The position numbers and the translations under genes were made by a program. Shown here piece by piece: positions 15,720 through 24,307 of a DNA stretch of 64,000 nt; positions within the stretch are counted from its first letter, which is position 1, and every line of letters starts with the position of its first letter. The notes beneath the pieces were generated by a model. That model worked only from the letters and a program-made list of their open reading frames with translations. It did not search any database and was not told the DNA's origin. The stretch spans positions 3,156,001 through 3,220,000 of the forward strand of contig CP020563.1 of the NCBI GenBank assembly GCA_002082585.1. Direction: 5' to 3'. The DNA comes from Kitasatospora albolonga (lineage in GTDB: Bacteria; Actinomycetota; Actinomycetes; Streptomycetales; Streptomycetaceae).

Positions 15720-16813
15720 GCGCCGGGCGGATCGCCGGGCGGATCGGCGAGCTGCTGGGGCTCCACCACCCCATCGTCCAGGGCCCGTTCGGCGGCGGCC
15801 TGTCCACCGTCGAGCTGGCGTCGGCGGTCAGCGAGGCGGGCGGCCTCGGCTCGTACGGGGCGCACATCATGACGCCCGGGGCGATCACGGAGGTGGTCGC
15901 AAAGCTGCGGGCGGCGACGGACCGGCCGTTCGCGGTGAACCTCTGGGTCCCGCAGGAGGGGGAGCGATTCTCCTTCGACGTAACGGAGTTGGCGTGGAAC
16001 GCCGAGCGGCTGCGCCCGTACGCGGACGAACTGGCCGTCGACACCGGCTCCGCCGCACCGGAGCACCCCGCCTTCGACGACCAGGTGGACGCCCTGCTGG
16101 CGGCGGCGCCTCCCGTCATCAGCTTCGTGATGGGTGTGCCGCCCGTACGGGTGGTCGAGGAGGCGCGGCGGCGCGGCATCGTGCTGTTCGGCACGGCGAC
16201 CACGGTGGACGAGGCCGTGGCGCTGGAGGCGGCGGGCCTGGATGCGGTCGTGGCCTCGGGCAGCGATGCGGGCGGGCACCGGGGCGCGTTCCTGCGGCCG
16301 GTGGCGGAGTCGCTGGTGGGGACGTTCTCGCTGGTGCCGCAGGTGGTGGACGCGGTGTCGGTCCCGGTGGTCGCGGCGGGCGGCATCGCCGACGCCCGGG
16401 GCGTGGCCGCCGCGCTGGCGCTGGGGGCGGACGCCGTTCAGGTCGGTACGGGGTTCCTCGCCACGGCGGAGTCCGGCGCCCCGGCCGTCCACAAGCGGGC
16501 CCTGCACAGCCCGGAGGCCCGTACGACGGTGCTCACCCGGCTCTACTCGGGCCGCCCGGCCCGGGGCATCCCGAACCGTTTCGTACGGGAGATGGCGGCG
16601 CACGAGGAGGCGGTGCCGCCGTACCCGCTCCAGAGCCTGCTGATGCAGCCGGTCCGGGTCGCGGCGGCGGCCCAGGACCGCCCGGACCTGGCGGCGCTCT
16701 GGGCGGGCCAGGCGGCACCGCTCACGCGGCCCGCGCTGTCGGCGGCGGAGTATCTGGCCGCGCTGACGGGGAAGTTGCCCGGGGTCGGCACCGTACGCGT
16801 ACGGGAGGGCTGA
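15716..16813 (+). CDS. Nitronate monooxygenase family FMN enzyme
   Basis: A 365-residue TIM-barrel protein of the nitronate monooxygenase/2-nitropropane dioxygenase-like family. LGLHHPIVQGPFGGGLST at the start, the GSDAGGHRG segment near residue 182 and AAGGIADARGVAAALALGADAVQVGTGFL near 220-250 are the FMN-binding signatures. Members oxidise alkyl nitronates or act as NADH:quinone reductases. Its ATG overlaps the flavodoxin stop (ATGA), so the two are co-translated, probably for detoxification. Confidence 0.88.
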   Translation: MSAGRIAGRIGELLGLHHPIVQGPFGGGLSTVELASAVSEAGGLGSYGAHIMTPGAITEVVAKLRAATDRPFAVNLWVPQEGERFSFDVTELAWNAERLRPYADELAVDTGSAAPEHPAFDDQVDALLAAAPPVISFVMGVPPVRVVEEARRRGIVLFGTATTVDEAVALEAAGLDAVVASGSDAGGHRGAFLRPVAESLVGTFSLVPQVVDAVSVPVVAAGGIADARGVAAALALGADAVQVGTGFLATAESGAPAVHKRALHSPEARTTVLTRLYSGRPARGIPNRFVREMAAHEEAVPPYPLQSLLMQPVRVAAAAQDRPDLAALWAGQAAPLTRPALSAAEYLAALTGKLPGVGTVRVREG

Positions 16814-16881
16814 CCGAGGCACGTCCGGGGCGGGGGCCTCACTCGCCGCCACGGGCGGGGCCGCCGCCTCGGCGAGAGGGC

Positions 16882-17742
16882 CTAACCCGCCCCGGCGTGG
16901 CCACCCCCACGGGCGGGGCCGCCGCCCTGTACGCCGTCCGGGAGGTCCGGTTCGCGGGACCCGCGGGCCGCCGTGCCGGTGACCAGGCGGAGGCCGGGGG
17001 CGTGCAGGGGCTGCCAGCCCATGATGGTGATCCAGGCGGGACGGGGTTCCCAGCCGGGCAGGTACATGGGGCGGGTGGTGCCGTAGGAGTGGCTGCGCAG
17101 GTCGGCGGTGCTGTTCCACAGCTCCCTGACGCGGGGGTCCTCGCACACCTGGTCCACGATGGCCCGCAGCGCGGTGTTGCCCTCGGCCAGCGAACCCTGG
17201 CGGAGCTGCGCGAGGAGGAGCGGCGCCCACCGTTCCTCCCACTCCGCGCACTGCCGCCGCCCGGGGCCCTCCAGGAGCAGGTCGAGCATGATGTTGGCGC
17301 CGGGGCGGCGGACCCAGGGCCAGTTGCGCGCCGCGCGCGCGTTGTAGGCGAGGATGCCGAAGTCCGGGCCTTCCCACAGGGCCCCGCAGGGCAGGCTGTC
17401 CATCCAGTCGAGCAGCTCGTGCGGGATCTCCGGGGCGGCGGGGGTGAGCAGGGGCGGCACGGGCCGCCCCGACCACCGGTAGAGCGCCCGCGCCTCGTCG
17501 GTGTGCAGGCCGAGCAGACAGGAGATCCGGGCGATGGTGTCACTGCTCATCGGGCGCTCGCCGGACTCCAGCCGCTGGTAGTGGCGGGGGCTGACCTCCA
17601 GGAGCTGGGCCATGAGGGTCTGGGTGACCGGCCCGTCCGGGTTCCCGGCCGCCCCCTCGGGGATGTCCGCGATGCGCCGTCGTCCTCGCCACTGCCGCAG
17701 CAGGTCCGACATATCCGGGATATCCGGTGATGAATGCGGCAT
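16882..17742 (-). CDS. Helix-turn-helix regulator with MmyB-like ligand domain
   Basis: A 286-residue regulator. The N-terminal XRE-type helix-turn-helix is LMAQLLEVSPRHYQRLESGERPMSSDTIARI. The rest resembles the MmyB-like PAS domain (LLDWMDSLPCGALWEGPDFGILAYNARAARNWPW) found in many Streptomyces regulators and thought to bind fatty acid-like ligands. The start at 17742 (MPHSSPDIPDM) is a choice; 17712 (MSDLLRQ) is possible and the frame is open further upstream. It is divergent from the ATPase gene at 17908. Targets are unknown. Confidence 0.82.
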   Translation of the reverse strand: MPHSSPDIPDMSDLLRQWRGRRRIADIPEGAAGNPDGPVTQTLMAQLLEVSPRHYQRLESGERPMSSDTIARISCLLGLHTDEARALYRWSGRPVPPLLTPAAPEIPHELLDWMDSLPCGALWEGPDFGILAYNARAARNWPWVRRPGANIMLDLLLEGPGRRQCAEWEERWAPLLLAQLRQGSLAEGNTALRAIVDQVCEDPRVRELWNSTADLRSHSYGTTRPMYLPGWEPRPAWITIMGWQPLHAPGLRLVTGTAARGSREPDLPDGVQGGGPARGGGHAGAG

Positions 17743-17907
17743 CCCGGACCTCCCTATCGCGGCGAAGGCTAACGTAACACCCATAACCGGCATCACGGAC
17801 ACGACCTGTTCTGGTCGCGACCAGGTCGGGCCCTTCCGCACCACCGGGCCGAGGAGTCCCATGGAGGAGAAAACCGACAGGCATACCTGTTTGGAGAGAT
17901 TTCGGTC

Positions 17908-18345
17908 ATGAGCTATCTCAAGCTTCCCAAGAGCCGTAAGTCAGTCCGCACCGCACGGCACTGGGCCGCTCCGCTCCTGCCCGTCGACGTACGGGAAGCG
18001 GCGGTACTGGTCCTGTCCGAGCTGGTGACCAACGCCGTCGCCGTGGGCCTGGGGGCACGCGCCCCGGACGCCATCGAGGTGGAGATCACCGTCGACACCT
18101 CCGGGCAGGTCTCCGTACATGTGACCGACCCCAGCGACCTGGCATTGCCCGCGCCCCCCTCCGACGTACCGGTCGACGACGAGTCGGGACGCGGCCTCTT
18201 CCTGCTGGACGCGCTCGCCGACGCCCACGGCTGGGTCCGGCGCGCCTCCGGGGGCAAGTGCGTGTGGGCCCTGTTCCACAGCCGGGGAGCCCTCACCGTG
18301 GAGCCGAGGCCGCCGGGCGACATCTGCCTGGAGTGCTGCGCCTGA
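17908..18345 (+). CDS. ATP-binding protein, anti-sigma/SpoIIAB-like HATPase
   Basis: A 145-residue GHKL-type ATPase domain alone: the N-box VLVLSELVTNAVAVG near residue 35, a G1-like VTDPSD segment, and GRGLFLLDALADAHGW as the G2 box. This matches the short HATPase_c_2 proteins abundant in Streptomyces, which act as anti-sigma kinases or partners of XRE regulators. GGAGAGA lies upstream of the ATG. The cysteine-rich end (DICLECCA) is unusual. It is divergent from the MmyB-like regulator. Confidence 0.8.
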   Translation: MSYLKLPKSRKSVRTARHWAAPLLPVDVREAAVLVLSELVTNAVAVGLGARAPDAIEVEITVDTSGQVSVHVTDPSDLALPAPPSDVPVDDESGRGLFLLDALADAHGWVRRASGGKCVWALFHSRGALTVEPRPPGDICLECCA

Positions 18346-18443
18346 GGACCGCGGGACCGTACGCGCCTGAAGGCGACGGCGAAGCGGCCGGTACCGGGCA
18401 CGGGTAACGTCGCCGGGAGACCCCGGGAGACCGAGGAGGCACT

Positions 18444-19094
18444 GTGCAGGACCGCGCGGAGCAGACCGTCCGACGCATCGTGGAGGCCGCCGGTGTCGTG
18501 ATCGACCGCGACGGGTACGCCGGTGCGGCGACCCCGGAGATCCAGCGCATCGCCGGGGTCAGCAGGGGAGGCTTCGCCCACCACTTCCCCACCAAGGCGG
18601 ACCTGGGCGACGCGATCCTGGCCCGGCAGCACGCGTACTTCCGCCGGGTCGCCGAGCGGGCGGAGTCGGGCCCGCCGCCGGAGCTGTGGCTCCAGGCGCT
18701 CGTGGACATCAGCTTCGACTACGCGTACAGCATCATCCGCGACCCCGTCATGCGGGCCGCCGTACGGCTGTCGACCGAGCCCGGCCCGTACCAGAGCGCC
18801 GAGAGCTACGCGGCCCCGCTGAGCGCCGTCACCTCGGTCCTGGAATCCGCCCGCCGGGCCGGTGAGGTCCAGCCCCATGTGGACCCCGCGTCGGCCGCCC
18901 TGACGCTGGTGGGGTGCTTCAGCGGGGTACAGATCGTCTCCCTCGCCCTGGCCGACCGCGAGGGCCTGGACCGGCAGGTGAGCGCGATGTGGTCCGTCTG
19001 CATGCCCGGCGTCGCCCGGCCGGAGGTGTTCACCCGGCTGCGTCTGGAGCCGCCGGGGCCGGGGTATCGCGCAGATCCGCCGGGGCCGGGGTGA
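18444..19094 (+). CDS. TetR family regulator of the ScbR/ArpA gamma-butyrolactone-receptor type
   Basis: A 216-residue TetR protein starting at the GTG at 18444 after GAGGAGGCACT. The DNA-binding part (RAEQTVRRIVEAAGVVIDRDGYAGA, GVSRGGFAHHFPTKADL) and the next segment (WLQALVDISFDYAYSIIRDPVMRAAVRLSTEPGPY) closely follow gamma-butyrolactone receptor homologues. These are TetR proteins that release DNA on binding signalling butyrolactones and control secondary metabolism. No butyrolactone synthase (AfsA-like) gene is adjacent, so it may be a pseudo-receptor. Its last 22 codons overlap, on the opposite strand, the repeat-rich end of the type III PKS-like gene. Confidence 0.78.
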   Translation: MQDRAEQTVRRIVEAAGVVIDRDGYAGAATPEIQRIAGVSRGGFAHHFPTKADLGDAILARQHAYFRRVAERAESGPPPELWLQALVDISFDYAYSIIRDPVMRAAVRLSTEPGPYQSAESYAAPLSAVTSVLESARRAGEVQPHVDPASAALTLVGCFSGVQIVSLALADREGLDRQVSAMWSVCMPGVARPEVFTRLRLEPPGPGYRADPPGPG

Positions 19095-20262
19095 CCCGGA
19101 GCCCCTCCGGGGCCGGGGCATCGCGCAGATCCGCCGGAGGCTGAGAATCGCCCAGATCCGCCGGGCCCCGGGCATCACGCAGACCCTCCCGGTCCCGGAC
19201 ATCCCGCAGATACAGCCCCGCCGCCGTGAACCCCGGCCCGAAGGCGACCGCCACCCCCGGCCCCTCCGGCGGGTCGTCGGCCAGGGTCCGGGCCAGTACG
19301 TCCAGCAGGGCCGCACCGCCCAGGTTGCCGTGGGAGAGGGATGCCCGCGCGTGCCGTCCGGCCACCTCCGCGTCCAGGCCGAGGCCGGTGAGCGTGCCCT
19401 CGATGATGCCCGGCCCACCCGGGTGCACCGCCGCCCAGCCGACCGGCCGCCCGCCCAGCCACTCCGTCAGATGGGGCAGCACCCGCCCGGGGGCCCGCTT
19501 CGCGTCCGGCCCCGAGTCGAAGGCGAGCCCGTCCCCGTCGATCACGCCCCAGTAGGCGCCGGAGCTGTCGGGCAGGACGAACTCCCAGACGTCGTCGACC
19601 ACGAACCCGGCACGCGCGCCCCCCGCACCAGCCGCCCCCTCCTCCTCCGGGTCGGCCGACACCACGGCGGCCGCCGCCGAGTCCCCGAAGAGCCCGCCGT
19701 AGAGGACCGCCTGCATGTCCGGCGGCCCCGCCGAAGGGTTGTACAGGGTGCTGAGCTGCTCGGCGGCGACCACCAGGGCCCGGCCGCCACCGGATCGGCC
19801 CCGCAGGAACCGTGCCGCGTGCACCAGTGCGTGCCCGCCTCCCGAGCAGGCGGCCGTGGCCAGCCCGACCCGGGCCACGTCCGGGCGCAGCCCGAGGAGG
19901 CCCACCAGGTCGACGTCCAGACCCGGGACGGTCCAGGAGGTGGTGTGGGTGGTCACCAGCAGATCGATGTCCCCCGCGCCCAGCCCCGCCTGCTCCAGCG
20001 CGTCGGCCGCGACACCGACGGCGAGCTCCCGGGCCCCCTCGTACGCCGCCCGCGACCGCTCCCGGACCCCTTGCCGCGCGGCCGTCGCGTCCACGGGCGA
20101 GATCCAGGGCCGGTCCTCGACCCCGGTGTGCCGGAGCATCCGCAGCCAGACCTCGACCTTGGGGTGCCCGGCGTACCGCGCCCTCATGTCCGCCATCAGC
20201 TCGTCCGTACCGACCCGGTACGGAGCGGCCCGTACGACAGGACGGCCGATCACGACGTCCAT
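19030..20262 (-). CDS. Type III polyketide synthase-like (chalcone/stilbene synthase fold)
   Basis: A 410-residue thiolase-fold condensing enzyme. Candidate catalytic triad: Cys in TAACSGGGHAL (near residue 137), His in AAVHPGGPGIIE (near 278) and Asn in SLSHGNLGGAAL (near 312), the type III PKS arrangement. KAS III-like relatives are the alternative reading. It starts at the ATG at 20262. After the catalytic domain ends near residue 360, the protein carries a C-terminal tail of nine-residue repeats (PPADLRDAP and variants). That tail is encoded by DNA that also encodes the end of the convergent regulator. A substrate or product cannot be predicted. Confidence 0.75.
   Translation of the reverse strand: MDVVIGRPVVRAAPYRVGTDELMADMRARYAGHPKVEVWLRMLRHTGVEDRPWISPVDATAARQGVRERSRAAYEGARELAVGVAADALEQAGLGAGDIDLLVTTHTTSWTVPGLDVDLVGLLGLRPDVARVGLATAACSGGGHALVHAARFLRGRSGGGRALVVAAEQLSTLYNPSAGPPDMQAVLYGGLFGDSAAAAVVSADPEEEGAAGAGGARAGFVVDDVWEFVLPDSSGAYWGVIDGDGLAFDSGPDAKRAPGRVLPHLTEWLGGRPVGWAAVHPGGPGIIEGTLTGLGLDAEVAGRHARASLSHGNLGGAALLDVLARTLADDPPEGPGVAVAFGPGFTAAGLYLRDVRDREGLRDARGPADLGDSQPPADLRDAPAPEGLRVTPAPADLRDTPAPAAPDAAG
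19050..19205. repeat. 27-30 bp imperfect tandem repeat across two convergent gene ends
   Basis: About six copies of a unit built on CCGGGGCATCGCGCAGATCC and GCCGGG. On the minus strand they give nine-residue repeats in the PKS-like protein. The first copies also encode the last residues of the TetR protein (LEPPGPGYRADPPGPG). The unit length is a multiple of three for most copies, so copy-number change would keep the PKS frame. Confidence 0.65.
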
Positions 20263-20408
20263 GCCTTCACCCCCTTCTCCGGGGCCTTCTCGGCCTTCTC
20301 CGCCACGGTACGCGCCCCATGGAGACCGTACGGGCAAGCCAGAAATGACGGGCAGGCCCGGAACCCCTCCACCTAGAGTGAGCCCTCGGCAATTCGGCGG
20401 GGGGCGCC

Positions 20409-20885
20409 ATGGAGATCACCGTCCAGTGGATACGGACGTCCTGGACGAAGGAGTCCCGGGGAGGGGAGGCCGCCGCACGCAGGAACGCGGCCCCGACCGG
20501 CTTCGTACTCCCGCCCACCGGAACCGCCGCCTCCGCCCACGTGATCCGCATGAACGAGCGCGACGGCTTCAAGCCCTTCGACACCCAGGAGCCCCGCAAG
20601 CGGGTCGATGTCCAACTCCGGGAAACGGACGGGCGTCTGCGGGTCTTCCCCCGGGTCCAGCCCCTGTACGCCCTGCCTCCCCGGCCACGACGCCCCCCGG
20701 CCGTACGCCTCGCCCCCGGCCAGTGGGTGCGTTGGCAGCTCAACTACCGGTTCAGCAGCGGGGCGGGAGCCCGCGACTGGTCGTACTGGCTGGACACGTT
20801 CAACATCGCTTACGGCCCGGTGGGCGCCGATGTGTTCCTGTCCACGCCCACCGTGTTCATCAACGAACAGGGACCGGTCAGATAA
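20409..20885 (+). CDS. Hypothetical protein, 158 aa
   Basis: Not recognised. A soluble protein with a beta-rich look: ITVQWIRTSW at the start, RVDVQLRETDGRLRVFPRVQ in the middle, and WVRWQLNYRFSSGAGARDWSYWLDTFNIAYGP near the end, where six tryptophan/tyrosine residues cluster. No signal peptide or membrane segment. The ATG at 20409 follows GGGGGGC at short distance. The next gene begins 7 bp after its stop in the same direction, so the two probably form an operon. Confidence 0.6.
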   Translation: MEITVQWIRTSWTKESRGGEAAARRNAAPTGFVLPPTGTAASAHVIRMNERDGFKPFDTQEPRKRVDVQLRETDGRLRVFPRVQPLYALPPRPRRPPAVRLAPGQWVRWQLNYRFSSGAGARDWSYWLDTFNIAYGPVGADVFLSTPTVFINEQGPVR

Positions 20886-20892
20886 CACCATC

Positions 20893-21390
20893 ATGCAGAT
20901 GAGCCAAGTGAACGGCCCCGGGAAGGCATCCGAGGACGCCTGGATTTTCGGCCTGGAGGAGATCCCCGCCTGGGACACGGACGAGGACGGCACACCGCAC
21001 AAGGTCGCTCCCGGCTTCAGCAGGACGGTGATCAGGGCCCCCGAGAACACACCTCAGGCTCTGCTGTGGGCGGCGGAGGAGTTCGTCGCCCAGTGCGGGC
21101 CCGACGGGGCGATCTCCTCGGTCCTCCTGCAATGGCTCAGGATCGAGGCCGGGGACGAACGTCAACTGGGCGTGGAGAGCTGCATCCTGGAACGCGTCTC
21201 CGACGACCGGATTCGGCTCCACTCCCACTACGGCCAATGGGACGATCTGGCCGTCCCCATCGCGACTGTCCGGCGCATGCTCATCGACATGGCGCAGTTC
21301 CTCGTGACGGAGGCCCGCCACCCGCTGCCCGCCTGGCGTGTCAGGCGACTGGAAGAGCGGGATCGACCTCGCGGGCACCACGCCGAATAG
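20893..21390 (+). CDS. Hypothetical protein, 165 aa
   Basis: Not recognised. An acidic soluble protein (EDAWIFGLEEIPAWDTDEDG, QLGVESCILERVSDDRIRLHSHYGQWDDLAVPIATVRRMLIDMAQFL). The last third resembles the regular strand-helix end of small Streptomyces proteins of unknown function encoded beside DUF6087 genes. The start is either the ATG at 20893 or the one at 20899. It is probably co-transcribed with the 20409 gene. Confidence 0.6.
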   Translation: MQMSQVNGPGKASEDAWIFGLEEIPAWDTDEDGTPHKVAPGFSRTVIRAPENTPQALLWAAEEFVAQCGPDGAISSVLLQWLRIEAGDERQLGVESCILERVSDDRIRLHSHYGQWDDLAVPIATVRRMLIDMAQFLVTEARHPLPAWRVRRLEERDRPRGHHAE

Positions 21391-21442
21391 GGCGCCACTA
21401 CGCTGCTGGGGCAGGAGCCACCGGACCGAGGAAAGCAGCGCG

Positions 21443-21745
21443 ATGGACGACGAACCGCTGTCGGACTGGGCGAAGCGCCGCGACGCGAAGATCGGCAGGC
21501 TTCGAGCCGTACCCCTCGTGCCCGGCGACGGCCCGAAGGGCTCACACCTCAACCCCGCCGCACCCCGCGCCATCCAGCGCTGGAACGGCTACGCCTGGGA
21601 ACCGCACGGAACCGCCGCCGACCTGGCCGCGACCCAGCGCCTCCTGTACCCGCGCGACGAGAACCCGCCCACGGGTCCGGCCCCGCAGCCTCAGCCACTA
21701 CGAGCCGGGCGGGGCAGACACCGTAAGCCCCGCCCCGGTGAATGA
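21443..21745 (+). CDS. DUF6087 family protein
   Basis: A 100-residue protein beginning at the ATG at 21443 with GAGGAAAG upstream. The sequence LSDWAKRRDAKIGRLRAVPL, then GSHLNPAAPRAIQRWNGYAWEPHG and AATQRLLYPRDENP, matches the short DUF6087 proteins of Streptomyces, whose function is unknown. A decayed second copy of the C-terminal half lies at 24076-24260. Confidence 0.75.
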   Translation: MDDEPLSDWAKRRDAKIGRLRAVPLVPGDGPKGSHLNPAAPRAIQRWNGYAWEPHGTAADLAATQRLLYPRDENPPTGPAPQPQPLRAGRGRHRKPRPGE

Positions 21746-21767
21746 CCCACCGTTACGACCGTACGGC

Positions 21768-21795
21768 GCCGGGCCCCGGTCCACGCGGGCCCGGC
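21768..21795. terminator. Hairpin terminator between convergent genes
   Basis: GCCGGGCCC and GGGCCCGGC are exact complements around a 10-base loop. The hairpin lies between the DUF6087 gene (ends 21745) and the convergent membrane protein gene (ends 21835), so it can serve both. Confidence 0.65.
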
Positions 21796-21834
21796 CCCTC
21801 CAGGTCACCGAACAGCACGGGATCTGCGCGGGTC

Positions 21835-22167
21835 TCAGACGCCGCTGATGCCGTTCTCGATGCCGCGGGCAGGCCGCTCGGTGACGTAGCGGTACAGGGC
21901 ACCGAGTGCGACGGCCTGAACAACGGCACCGATCGGGATCATGACCAGGGCCGCAGGTCCGGCGAAGGAGAGCAGCATCGAGGACGGGGCGGTCACCAGG
22001 ACGGCCCACAGGATGGCGAAGCTGGCGTCTCCGGAAGAGGCGGCGGAGATGGTGTCCACGGTGACCCACAGGCACACCGCGAGCACAACACCCAGGTAGC
22101 CCAGGGCCAGAGGGTTCACCAGGTAGTGGCGGAGGGTCTGCGGCAGCGAGCGCGAGTTCTTGGCCAT
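21835..22167 (-). CDS. SCO4225-like small membrane protein
   Basis: A 110-residue protein with three or four hydrophobic helices: LALGYLGVVLAVCLWVTVDT, ASFAILWAVLVTAPSSML and AALVMIPIGAVVQAVALGALY. The order of these segments matches the uncharacterised SCO4225 family of Streptomyces membrane proteins. The start is the ATG at 22167, with GGAGACC upstream; the frame continues upstream without a good start. Confidence 0.65.
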   Translation of the reverse strand: MAKNSRSLPQTLRHYLVNPLALGYLGVVLAVCLWVTVDTISAASSGDASFAILWAVLVTAPSSMLLSFAGPAALVMIPIGAVVQAVALGALYRYVTERPARGIENGISGV

Positions 22168-22482
22168 GGCGGTCTCCTGGAGGTGTCGGTATACCCGGTG
22201 CGGTGCCTGTTGTGCTGACACCCTCGACCATGCCGCCCACCGGCAGCCGCCACATGAGTGCCCGTACTCACCTTCGTATCGAGGCACCAAGTCCGGGCAG
22301 CGGAACCCGACGTGACACTCGGACCACCCGTGTGCCCACCAGCAGCCGCAGAAAGCGAAACGGTCCACCGCCTCCGTCGGCGGACCGTCGTGCAAGATCG
22401 CGGCGGGTGTCGGGCTATTGATCGCGGCGTGGGCAGCGGTCATCGAAGATCCCGCAGAGTCCGAAGGGGAACCGGAGAGACG
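22168..22482. other. Intergenic region upstream of the sigma factor gene
   Basis: 315 bp with no convincing gene on either strand. It must hold the divergent promoters for the SCO4225-like gene and the sigma factor gene. I see no clear operator or terminator. Confidence 0.4.
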
Positions 22483-23067
22483 GTGCGGACACATGTCGGT
22501 GTGGAACCACTATTGAATGAGCGAGTCCAAGCGGGCGATCGGGACGCATTCGCCGAGATCTTCGACCAGCATGCGCGCCTGGTGTACGCCCACGCCGCCC
22601 GGACGACAGGTGACTGGGCCCTCGCGGAGGACGTCATGTCACTCACGTTCCTCGAAGCCTGGCGGTTGCGCGGAAAACTCCGTGACGAGGTGGCGAACGT
22701 CCGAGCGTGGCTGTTGGGCATTGCTACCAATGTGCTGCGCAACACCGCACGGACCTCGCGTCGTCACCGGGCGGCGATGTCACGGCTGCCTGCTGCGGAA
22801 GCACTCCCCGACTTCACGGACGAGTTGGTCGGACGGATGGCCGACGAGCAGCGACTGGCTGCGGCGGCCAGAGCGCTGAAGCGCCTGAACCGGAGCGAGC
22901 GTGAGGTCTTCACCCTGGTCGTATGGTCCGGTCTGGGGTACGCGGCCGCCGCCGAACGGAGCAGCAGGAGCGGTCCGAACGTGAGCAGGGAGTCCGGGTA
23001 CTGGCACCGGCTCCCGTCCCGGACCCGTCACCACAGAAGCTACGCGCACGCAGGCAGCACCTGCTGA
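22483..23067 (+). pseudogene. RNA polymerase sigma factor (ECF/sigma-70 family), region 4 apparently lost
   Basis: Starts at the GTG at 22483 after CCGGAGAG. Region 2 is intact (RDAFAEIFDQHARLVYAHAARTTGDWALAEDVMSLTFLEAWR, then VRAWLLGIATNVLRNTARTSRRHRAA), and region 4 begins normally (RLNRSEREVFTLVVWSGLGYAAAAE). Exactly where the recognition helix should follow (normally GVPVGTVRSRLSRAR), the sequence changes to unrelated residues ending at 23067. The next frame encodes a CU044_5270-type protein whose N-terminus is equally abnormal. The simplest reading is a deletion joining the two genes. If expressed, the factor should not recognise a -35 element. Confidence 0.7.
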
Positions 23068-23954
23068 ACGAGATCGACCAGCAGGCAGCTCCCCGCTCGG
23101 CGCCGAGGAGAGAGCTGCTTCGACGTCGACGCAGGGTTCTCGTCCTCGGCTCAGCGGCGGTCGCCGCCGTGACCGTAGTCGCGGTGAGTATCGGCTTCGG
23201 GGAAACCATGGCTCCGCGTGAGGTACCACCGGCATCCGCAGCCTCGGTGGACCTGCTGGAGCGGGCTGCCCTGGCCGCCGCGGCAGAGCCACTGCCGACG
23301 GCTCGGCCCGACCAGTACGCGTATGTCAAGGTCGTTGGCCATACGACGGTCCTTTCCGAGGCTGAGGGCGGGGCGATGCAGCGCCTGCGTCAGGACGCGG
23401 GCATGGAGCAGTGGACGTCCGTGGACGGCAGCAGGCGCACTCTGCAGCGCAAGGGTGGTGCGGACCAGCTGCTACCGGAGATCCCGGGCAAGGGCAGCTT
23501 GAACTCGCCCACGTACAACTTCCTGGCGGCTCTTCCGACCGATCCTGACGCCCTGCTGGAACGGATCTACGAGGACGCCGAGGCTGACCATGGAGCAGAC
23601 TCAGGCTCCACCACTGGACCCGACCAGCAGGCATTCGTTGCCATCGGCGACCTTCTGCGCTCTTCGACGGCGCCTCCGGCAATCACCGCGTCCCTCTACC
23701 GCGCCGCCACCCGGATTCCCGGAGTTGTGGCCGTCCCCGATGCCGTGGACGCTGCCGGACGCCATGGAGTAGCGGTTGCACGGGTACACGACGGCGAACG
23801 TACCGAGTGGGTCTTCGACAAGAGCACTGCGCGCCTGCTGGGCGAGAGGACGGTCCTTCTGGAGGACAACGCCTGGGGTAAGGACGGAGCCGTGGTGGCC
23901 TCCGTCGCCATCCTGGACAGCGGGATCGTCAATAAGGCCGGGCGAACTCCCTGA
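22923..23954 (+). CDS. CU044_5270-like membrane-anchored protein, probably 5'-truncated
   Basis: The body is typical of CU044_5270 family proteins, which are encoded next to ECF sigma factors and may act as anti-sigma or envelope proteins. A short N-terminal cytoplasmic part (LRARRQHLLNEIDQ) leads to one membrane helix (VLVLGSAAVAAVTVVAVSIGF), followed by an extracytoplasmic domain containing LLERAALAAAAEPLPTARPDQYAYVKVVGH. The first 20 residues after the ATG at 22923 overlap the sigma factor in another frame, have no ribosome binding site and look like readthrough of sigma sequence. I infer loss of the original start by the same deletion that damaged the sigma gene. Confidence 0.65.
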   Translation: MVRSGVRGRRRTEQQERSEREQGVRVLAPAPVPDPSPQKLRARRQHLLNEIDQQAAPRSAPRRELLRRRRRVLVLGSAAVAAVTVVAVSIGFGETMAPREVPPASAASVDLLERAALAAAAEPLPTARPDQYAYVKVVGHTTVLSEAEGGAMQRLRQDAGMEQWTSVDGSRRTLQRKGGADQLLPEIPGKGSLNSPTYNFLAALPTDPDALLERIYEDAEADHGADSGSTTGPDQQAFVAIGDLLRSSTAPPAITASLYRAATRIPGVVAVPDAVDAAGRHGVAVARVHDGERTEWVFDKSTARLLGERTVLLEDNAWGKDGAVVASVAILDSGIVNKAGRTP

Positions 23955-24075
23955 AGCGGATGGAGGTCGCGTACTGGCCGACCTCCTGAATGGCGAAGGC
24001 GCTTGCGGCGGAGGCCGGCTGGAACTGCGCTGTGAGCTGAGGGCGCGGTCGGCGTGACGAAGAGGCTGGGATGAT

Positions 24076-24260
24076 CCCGCTCGCTGGAACGGCTACACCT
24101 GGGGACCGTACGGAACCGCCGCCGCCCTGGCCGCGCCCCAGCGCCTCCTTTACCCGCGCGACGAAACCCCGCCCACGGCACCGACACCGGCTCCGGCACC
24201 ACACCCTCAGCCACTACGAGCCGGGCGAGCAGACACCGTAAGCCCCGCCCCGGGGAATGA
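24076..24260 (+). pseudogene. Remnant of a DUF6087-like gene
   Basis: One frame reads WNGYTWGPYGTAAALAAPQR then LLYPRDETPP, a close copy of the C-terminal half of the protein encoded at 21443-21745, including the same downstream bases (ACTACGAGCCGGGC, GACACCGTAAGCCCCGCCCC). There is no start and the frame runs past the usual end. It is a partial duplication of that gene. Confidence 0.7.
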
Positions 24261-24307
24261 CCCGGGCCGAGCACGGCACCGAGGGGAAGGCGTCGATATA
24301 TTCGATC

